In this document: one piece after another, positions 34,781-39,335 of the stretch | Layout of the letters: each line of letters starts with the position of its first letter | How positions within the stretch are numbered: position 1 is the stretch's first letter | From: Synechococcus sp. BO 8801 | GTDB taxonomy: Bacteria; Cyanobacteriota; Cyanobacteriia; PCC-6307; Cyanobiaceae | Reading direction: 5' to 3' | Length of the DNA: 39,335 nucleotides | NCBI RefSeq assembly: GCF_002252675.1 | Contig: NZ_NQKY01000025.1 | Span: 1-39,335 of the forward strand | The notes under the pieces: model-generated | The model's database searches: none | Seen by the model: only the letters and a program-made list of their open reading frames with translations | Told to the model about the DNA's origin: nothing | Translations under genes and position numbers: made by a program

Positions 34781-35608
34781 TCAGAGGCAGGAGGACCCGG
34801 GGGTGGCCAGCTCCTCGGTGATGACGCGGAAGCCGGTGAGCTGGTGGTCACCGAAGGAGCGCAGGAAGGGCACATCCGCCGCATCCCGGCCCCGGGCGAT
34901 CAGCACCCGGCCGATGCGGGGGCGATTGTGGCGCGGGTCGAAGACATGCCAGCGATCCTCAAGAAACGCCTCAAACCAGGCCGAATAGTCGATCGGCTCG
35001 GGCAGGGGCGTGGTGCCCGTGTAGCCCAGGTAGCCGGTGCAGTAGCGGGCGGGGATGTTGAGGCAGCGGCAGAGGCTGATGGCCAGGTGGGCGAAGTCGC
35101 GGCAGACGCCGCGCCCTTCCCGCAGGGCGTCGTGGGCGGTCTTGTCGCTGCGGGCGGCGCCGTAGTCGAAGCGGAGCTGCTCGTGCACCCAGTCGCAGAT
35201 GGCCTGCACCCGCGACCAGCCGGGCCGGACGCCGCCGAAGCGCCCCCAGGCGACCTGGGCCAGGCGATCGGTGTCGCAGTAGCGGCTGGGGTTGAGGTAG
35301 GGGTAGGTCACGATCGGCAGCGCCCCCACCGGGCACTCCCCCACCTCCGGCGCCACTGGATCGGGAAGGCCGGGGTCGGCCACCACCACCTCGAATCCCA
35401 GGGTGGTGCTGCCCGTGGAGGCCAGGAAGCGGCAGGCACGGTTGCCGTCGGCATCCGTGAGCACCTCGGCGATCCGGTCCGGACTCAACCGCAGCCGCTC
35501 GGGACCGCGGCGGTCCTCCAGGCGGCTGCCATGGGGATGGACCAGGGCCAGCATCGGGGTCGGCGCCCAGCAGGAGAGGGTCAGTTCGCAACCGAGCCGG
35601 ATCAGCAT
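34781..35608 (-). CDS. Transglutaminase-like protein with Ser at the usual His position
   Basis: A 275-residue protein. The N-terminal beta domain opens MLIRLGCELTLSCWAPTPML; the core holds the nucleophile Cys in REGRGVCRDFAHLAISLCRC and an Asp in WHVFDPRHNRPRIGRVLIAR. The segment that usually reads D(F/M)HAW has PIDYSAWFEAFLEDRW, so the catalytic His position is Ser. A GRDAADVPFLRSFG end motif matches a widespread subfamily of bacterial transglutaminase-like proteins, some of which, as I recall, also lack this His. The longer same-frame reading to 37192 is antisense to the ABC operon and is not real. Start ATG at 35608. Second such gene in the window. Confidence 0.85.
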   Translation of the reverse strand: MLIRLGCELTLSCWAPTPMLALVHPHGSRLEDRRGPERLRLSPDRIAEVLTDADGNRACRFLASTGSTTLGFEVVVADPGLPDPVAPEVGECPVGALPIVTYPYLNPSRYCDTDRLAQVAWGRFGGVRPGWSRVQAICDWVHEQLRFDYGAARSDKTAHDALREGRGVCRDFAHLAISLCRCLNIPARYCTGYLGYTGTTPLPEPIDYSAWFEAFLEDRWHVFDPRHNRPRIGRVLIARGRDAADVPFLRSFGDHQLTGFRVITEELATPGSSCL

Positions 35609-35854
35609 GGAGAAGGCATGGCGAACGGAGCGGCCCCGAAGGTCGATTGTCGCCCCCCGGGCGGGGTTCCGGGGCGGGCATCGGTGATGGGGATCCCTGG
35701 CCCGGATGGTGGTCGGGCCCGCTGCGCCGCCGCCGGGACAGGGACGGCAGCGGAACGGTGCGGGCGGCGCCCGACATCTGCTGCGCAGGTGCTGCATCGG
35801 TGCTGCGGCAGCGCCGCGGAGTCGTGTCGCTGGCCTCCAGGAGTGATCCCTGCT

Positions 35855-35868
35855 AGTACAGGTGTACC
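35855..35868 (+). promoter_or_regulatory. Cyanobacterial LexA (SOS) box
   Basis: AGTACAGGTGTACC fits every position of the motif RGTACNNNDGTWCB described for cyanobacterial LexA and contains the inverted repeat GTACA-GG-TGTAC. It lies 13 bp before the ATG of the Cys-rich gene and overlaps a possible extended -10 (TGCTAGTAC), where a bound repressor would block transcription. I saw no other pair of GTAC half-sites with this spacing in the window. Confidence 0.65.
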
Positions 35869-35881
35869 GCTTTCCGCAGCC

Positions 35882-36166
35882 ATGCCCTCCGCTCCAGGCC
35901 TCGATCCAGACCCCGCTCCAGACCACGCTGACTCCTGCGACGCCTGGCCCTATCTGGGGCCGGAACAGCTGCTCCCCAGCCGCAGCCGGCACGTCTGCCT
36001 CACCTGTCAGTGGTTCCGTCACCACGCTGATGCCGACAGCATCCCCCTGCTGAGCTGCCAGTGGCATCAGGCCCTGATCTGCCACGGCGACCATCTCACC
36101 CAGCGCTGTCCGAGCTGGCTGGAGCCGCTGCAGCGAAGCTCCGGCTGGTGCCCGGAGGCCGCCTGA
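35882..36166 (+). CDS. Cys-rich small protein, candidate SOS gene
   Basis: A 94-residue soluble protein with seven Cys: C19, the knuckle C39-LT-C42 in HVCLTCQWF, C59 in LLSCQWHQALIC (C67), C76 in HLTQRCPSWL and C90. Spacing and flanking Trp/His suggest one or two bound zinc or iron-sulfur centres; no known family is recognised. The start ATG at 35882 lies just after a LexA-type box, so it may be DNA-damage inducible. It stands alone, between the divergent transglutaminase-like gene and the ABC-2 operon that starts 60 bp downstream. Confidence 0.72.
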   Translation: MPSAPGLDPDPAPDHADSCDAWPYLGPEQLLPSRSRHVCLTCQWFRHHADADSIPLLSCQWHQALICHGDHLTQRCPSWLEPLQRSSGWCPEAA

Positions 36167-36197
36167 GCACAGGCTCCGGATGGGGCAGAGCTCTCGA

Positions 36198-36203
36198 TAG
36201 GGT
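36198..36203 (+). promoter_or_regulatory. Probable -10 of the ABC-2 transporter operon
   Basis: TAGGGT, 23 bases before the ATG at 36227, identical to the hexamers before the exporter at 4433 and the RRM gene. Confidence 0.35.
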
Positions 36204-36226
36204 GGGCCCTGCCCGCCCCCGACCGC

Positions 36227-37210
36227 ATGGCCATCGTCCGCGCGCAGGGCCTCGGCAAGACCTACCGGGTGGCCGACAAGCAACCCGGACTGGCCGGCAC
36301 CCTGCGTCACTTCGTGAACCGCCGCGAGCGCCTGATCGCGGCGGTGCAGGACGTGAGCTTCTCGATCGAGCCGGGGGAGTTCGTCGGCTTCCTGGGGGCC
36401 AACGGTGCCGGCAAGACCACCACCCTCAAGATGCTCACGGGGCTGATCCACCCCACCAGCGGCACGGTGGAGGTGGCCGGCTGCCAGCCCCAGCGCCGGG
36501 AGGCCGACTTCCTCGGCCAGATCACCCTGGTGATGGGCCAGAAGCAGCAGCTGATCTGGGATCTGCCGCCGCTCGATTCCCTGCGGGTCAACGCCGCCGT
36601 CTACGGCATCCCCCCTGAGGAGAGCCGGCGCCGCATCGCCGAGCTGGCGGAGATGCTCGAACTGGGGGACGAACTTCGCCGGCCGGTGCGCAAGCTCTCC
36701 CTCGGCCAGCGGATGAAGGCGGAGCTGCTGGCGGCCCTGCTGCACCGTCCGGCGGTGCTGTTCCTCGATGAACCGACCCTGGGGCTGGATGTGAACGCCC
36801 AGGCCCGGGTGCGCAGCTTCCTGGCCGACTACAACCGCCGCTTCGGGGCCACCGTGCTGCTCACCAGCCACTACATGGCCGACATCACTGCCCTCTGCCC
36901 GCGGGTGCTGCTGATTCACGAGGGCCGCCTCTTCTACGACGGCAGCCTCGAGACGCTCACCCAACGGCTGGCGCCCTGCCGGGAGGTGCGCCTGGAGCTC
37001 CATGCGCCCCTGGGGGCCGAGGCCTTCGCCAGCTACGGCGAGGTGGAGGCCATCGAGGGCCGGGAGGTGCGGCTGCTGATCCCGCGGGAGCGGCTGACCG
37101 AACAGGTGGGACGCCTGCTGGCCGACCTGGCCGTGGTCGATCTGTCGGTGTCCGACCCGCCGATCGAGGACATCATCGGCCGGCTGTTCCATCAGGGGGC
37201 CCTGGCATGA
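36227..37210 (+). CDS. ABC transporter ATP-binding protein (COG4586-like)
   Basis: A 327-residue ATPase. Walker A LGANGAGKTTTLKML at about 63-77, Q-loop LVMGQKQQLIWDL, signature LSLGQRMKAELLAALLHRP, Walker B AVLFLDEPTLGLDVNAQ and H-loop LTSHYMADI are all present, and the C-terminal extension of about 80 residues is the regulatory tail of this subgroup. It powers the two following permeases. The set ATPase plus two six-helix permeases matches the COG4586-COG4587-COG3694 transporters, whose substrate is unknown. Stop and next start overlap (ATGA), showing tight coupling. Confidence 0.9.
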   Translation: MAIVRAQGLGKTYRVADKQPGLAGTLRHFVNRRERLIAAVQDVSFSIEPGEFVGFLGANGAGKTTTLKMLTGLIHPTSGTVEVAGCQPQRREADFLGQITLVMGQKQQLIWDLPPLDSLRVNAAVYGIPPEESRRRIAELAEMLELGDELRRPVRKLSLGQRMKAELLAALLHRPAVLFLDEPTLGLDVNAQARVRSFLADYNRRFGATVLLTSHYMADITALCPRVLLIHEGRLFYDGSLETLTQRLAPCREVRLELHAPLGAEAFASYGEVEAIEGREVRLLIPRERLTEQVGRLLADLAVVDLSVSDPPIEDIIGRLFHQGALA

Positions 37211-38019
37211 GGGGGGCCCTGCACCAGCGGCTGGGCCATGCCCGCCGCATCGCCGCCGTGCTGCTCTCCAGCCAGTACGCCTACATGCTCGAGTACCGGG
37301 CCGAGATCGTGCTCTGGGCGCTCTCGGGGGTGCTGCCCTTCATCATGCTGGGCCTGTGGAGCGCCGTCGATGCCGGCGGCGGCCTGGGGATGAGCTCCCT
37401 GCAGCTGGCCCGCTATTTCCTGTCGGCCTTCGTGGTGCGTCAGTTCACGATCGTCTGGGTGATGTACACCTTCGAGGAGGACAACCTCAACGGCCGCCTG
37501 TCGCCCTACCTGCTCCAGCCCCTGCCGCTGGTGTGGCGCTACGTGGCCGCCCACCTTTCAGAGCAGGCCACCCGGCTGCCCTTCGTGGCGATGCTGGTGG
37601 GGCTGTTCTTCCTTCTCTATCCCGCCGCCTTCTGGTGGCCCTCGCTGCCATCGGTGCTGCTGGCGGTGCTGGCCACCCTGGCGGCCTTCGCCCTGCGCTT
37701 CCTGATGCAGTTCACCCTGACGATGGTCTGCTTCTGGAGCGAGAAGGCCAGCGCCCTGGAGCGCCTCCTCTATCTGCCCTATCTCTATCTCTCCGGCCTG
37801 GTGGCCCCCCTGGCCCTCTATCCCGAGGGAGTCCGGGCCTTCGCCTTCTGGACCCCCTTCCCCTACATGGTCGATGTGCCCGCCAGGATCCTGGCCGGGG
37901 AGACCGTGCCGGTGCTCCAGAGCTTCGCGGCCATGGCCGCCTGGGCCGCCCTGCTGCTGCCGATCAACCTGCTGCTGTGGCGACGGGGCCTGCGCCACTA
38001 TTCGGCCATGGGGGCGTGA
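37207..38019 (+). CDS. ABC-2 type permease 1 (COG4587-like)
   Basis: A 270-residue inner-membrane protein with about six hydrophobic helices, starting RRIAAVLLSSQYAYMLEYRA. Typical features are ALSGVLPFIMLGLWSAVDAG, the cytoplasmic TFEEDNLNGRLSPYLLQPLP loop and LYLPYLYLSGLVAPLALYPE. It should pair with the next permease to form a heterodimeric channel driven by the ATPase upstream. It overlaps that ATPase gene by 4 bases and the next permease by one base (TGATG). Confidence 0.88.
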   Translation: MRGALHQRLGHARRIAAVLLSSQYAYMLEYRAEIVLWALSGVLPFIMLGLWSAVDAGGGLGMSSLQLARYFLSAFVVRQFTIVWVMYTFEEDNLNGRLSPYLLQPLPLVWRYVAAHLSEQATRLPFVAMLVGLFFLLYPAAFWWPSLPSVLLAVLATLAAFALRFLMQFTLTMVCFWSEKASALERLLYLPYLYLSGLVAPLALYPEGVRAFAFWTPFPYMVDVPARILAGETVPVLQSFAAMAAWAALLLPINLLLWRRGLRHYSAMGA

Positions 38020-38807
38020 TGGGCCGTTACCTCACCACCCTCAAGGTGTTCTGGATCGCCTCGCTGACGGCCGAGCTGGAGTACCAGGCCAATTTCCTGA
38101 TCGAGCTGGTGGCCACGGCCGGCAATCTGGTGGGCAGCATCTTCGTGCTGTCGCTGTTCTACGGGCGCGGCCAGTCCCTGGGGGGCTGGAGCTGGGAAGG
38201 GGCGCTGGTGGTGCTGGGGGTCTACACCCTGCTGGAGGGAATCACCAGCACCCTGCTGCAGCCCAACCTCAGCACGATCGTGGCCCACGTGCGCACGGGC
38301 AGCCTCGATTTCGTCCTGCTCAAGCCGATCGACAGCCAGTTCTGGCTCTCGGCCCGCACCTTCTCCCCCTGGGGCCTGCCCGGCATCGCCCTGGGGGCCG
38401 GCCTGATCGGCTACGCCGCCTGGAAGGCCGGCGCCACCCCGGCGCCCCTCACCCTGCTGGGGGCGGCCCTGATGCTGGTGGCCAGCCTGATGATCCTGTA
38501 CAGCCTCTGGTTCGTGCTGGCGGCCAGCAGCATCTGGTTCGTGAAGATCTGGAACGCCACCGAGGTGCTGCGCAGCGTGCTGGTGGCGGGCCGCTTTCCG
38601 GTGAGCGCCTTCCCGGCCGGCCTGCGGGCCTTCTTCACCTTCATCGTGCCGGTGGCCTTCCTCACCACGGTGCCGGCCGAGGCGATCCTGGGACGGGCCT
38701 CCGGCCCCTGGCTGCTGGCCGGTGGCGCGGTGGCCATCGCCTCGGTGGTGGCGAGCCGCTGGTTCTGGAACTTCGCCCTGCGCTTCTACACCTCCGCCTC
38801 CAGCTGA
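38019..38807 (+). CDS. ABC-2 type permease 2 (COG3694-like)
   Basis: A 262-residue inner-membrane protein: MGRYLTTLKVFWIASLTAEL, then YQANFLIELVATAGNLVGSI and the coupling loop TLLQPNLSTIVAHVRTGSLD with FVLLKPIDSQFW. About six helices. It resembles the first permease in layout but not closely in sequence, fitting a heterodimer. The ATG at 38019 shares its first base with the upstream stop. One base separates its stop from the PfkB kinase start, so the kinase may belong to the operon. Confidence 0.88.
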   Translation: MGRYLTTLKVFWIASLTAELEYQANFLIELVATAGNLVGSIFVLSLFYGRGQSLGGWSWEGALVVLGVYTLLEGITSTLLQPNLSTIVAHVRTGSLDFVLLKPIDSQFWLSARTFSPWGLPGIALGAGLIGYAAWKAGATPAPLTLLGAALMLVASLMILYSLWFVLAASSIWFVKIWNATEVLRSVLVAGRFPVSAFPAGLRAFFTFIVPVAFLTTVPAEAILGRASGPWLLAGGAVAIASVVASRWFWNFALRFYTSASS

Positions 38808-39335
38808 ATGGAGCCCCTCGTCCCCCTGCCTCTGGAGGAACTGCCGGAGCTTCCCCCGCTGGCCCTGGCGGTGGTGGGCCATGTGGAGATGGTGAGCTTC
38901 GTCGGCGTGGACCATCTGCCGGCGGCCGGCGAGATCCTCCATGCCGACGATTTCTGCGAGCTCCCCGCCGGCGGCGGCGCCGTGGTGGCCGTGCAGATGG
39001 CCCGTCTGACGGGAGAGCGGGTTCCCTTCTTCACGGCCCTGGGCGACGACCCCCTCGGGCGCCGGGCCGCCGAAGAGCTCGAGGGGCTGGGGCTGGAGCT
39101 GCACATCGCCTGGCGGGCAGCCCCGACCCGGCGGGGGATCACCTTCATCGACGGCGGCGGCGAGCGCACGATCACGGTGATCGGCGAGCGGCTGATGCCC
39201 ACCGCCGACGATGGGCTGCCGTGGCAGCGGCTGGCTCAGACCGACGGGGTGTTCGTCACCGCCACCGATGCCGGCGGCCTGCGGCTGGCCCGGCGAGCCC
39301 GGGTGCTGGCCGCCACGCCGCGGCTGCGGCTGCCG
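38808..39335 (+). CDS. PfkB-family carbohydrate kinase, truncated by window end
   Basis: The first 176 residues of a ribokinase-type sugar kinase; no stop occurs before the window ends. After MEPLVPLPLEELPELPPLAL comes AVVGHVEMVSFVGVDHLPAA, the first beta strands and lid, then LPAGGGAVVAVQMARLTGER, matching the Gly-Gly substrate motif (GGA.NVA) of the family, and FFTALGDDPLGRRAAEELEG. Later RRGITFIDGGGERTITVIGE lies before the missing ATP-binding C-terminus. The sugar is unknown. It begins one base after the permease stop. Confidence 0.88.
   Translation, partial: MEPLVPLPLEELPELPPLALAVVGHVEMVSFVGVDHLPAAGEILHADDFCELPAGGGAVVAVQMARLTGERVPFFTALGDDPLGRRAAEELEGLGLELHIAWRAAPTRRGITFIDGGGERTITVIGERLMPTADDGLPWQRLAQTDGVFVTATDAGGLRLARRARVLAATPRLRLP

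Noticed and set aside
35609-37192. In-frame extension of the second transglutaminase to 803 residues
   Set aside because: The extra part is antisense to the ABC ATPase and the Cys-rich gene; homologues start at the ATG at 35608.

Overview
This GC-rich (roughly 70 percent) window is from a cyanobacterial chromosome, most likely the Cyanobium / freshwater-marine Synechococcus lineage. The evidence is the gene content: orange carotenoid protein (OCP) with its ketolase and fluorescence recovery protein, a phycobilisome linker, a pheophorbide-oxygenase-type Rieske protein, and many families largely confined to cyanobacteria (DUF3386, DUF3318, DUF1230/CGLD27, DUF2811, DUF4912, DUF6447). The octamer GCGATCGC (HIP1) appears seven times by eye. 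I see no insertion sequence, prophage, CRISPR array or rRNA operon. All family assignments are from recognition of the sequence, not from a database search.

Layout. 1-2.5 kb: partial DUF4912 gene, zinc-ribbon membrane protein, DUF985 cupin, a UmuD homologue that lacks both catalytic residues, two small hypotheticals. 2.5-4.4 kb: minus-strand operon S4 RNA-binding protein - tpiA - folP. 4.4-12.2 kb: ABC exporter, DUF6447, DUF3386, carB, then the plus-strand run DUF3318 - rsfS - DUF1230. 12.2-15.6 kb: type II-like asparaginase, initiator tRNA with promoter and terminator, an HExxH protein translationally coupled to a GMC oxidoreductase. 15.6-19.7 kb: DUF2811, an iteron-like 21-bp repeat, CbiX-type chelatase, ParB-like protein, Rieske oxygenase. 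19.8-25.4 kb: a stress/energy run of antiporter-USP fusion, UspA, and an ADP-forming acyl-CoA synthetase fused to a GNAT acetyltransferase, with a Nif11-like peptide gene antisense to its 3' end. 25.6-28.6 kb: secreted low-complexity proteins and a BASS transporter. 28.8-30.3 kb: hypothetical + transglutaminase pair. 30.4-34.5 kb: RRM protein and the photoprotection block (transcribed leftward: zinc-ribbon protein, cpcL, ocp, crtW, frp). 34.8-39.3 kb: second transglutaminase-like gene, a Cys-rich protein behind a perfect cyanobacterial LexA box, a three-gene ABC-2 transporter, and the start of a PfkB sugar kinase.

How genes work together. CrtW makes the keto-carotenoid that OCP binds; OCP quenches phycobilisomes in strong light and FRP resets it. 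The adjacent linker has a C-terminal membrane helix, the mark of CpcL, which builds core-less rods attached to photosystem I, so the block joins two ways of steering phycobilisome energy. The LexA-type sites and the catalytically dead UmuD point to an unusual SOS branch. The antiporter/USP/acyl-CoA synthetase run looks like a linked ion, stress and protein-acetylation module.

Most striking for follow-up: the UmuD homologue with Ser-to-Ala and Lys-to-Arg changes, the LexA-box Cys-rich gene, the 21-bp phased repeats in the largest gene-free stretch, cpcL beside ocp-crtW-frp, and the Nif11-like peptide that ends exactly at a Gly-Gly.
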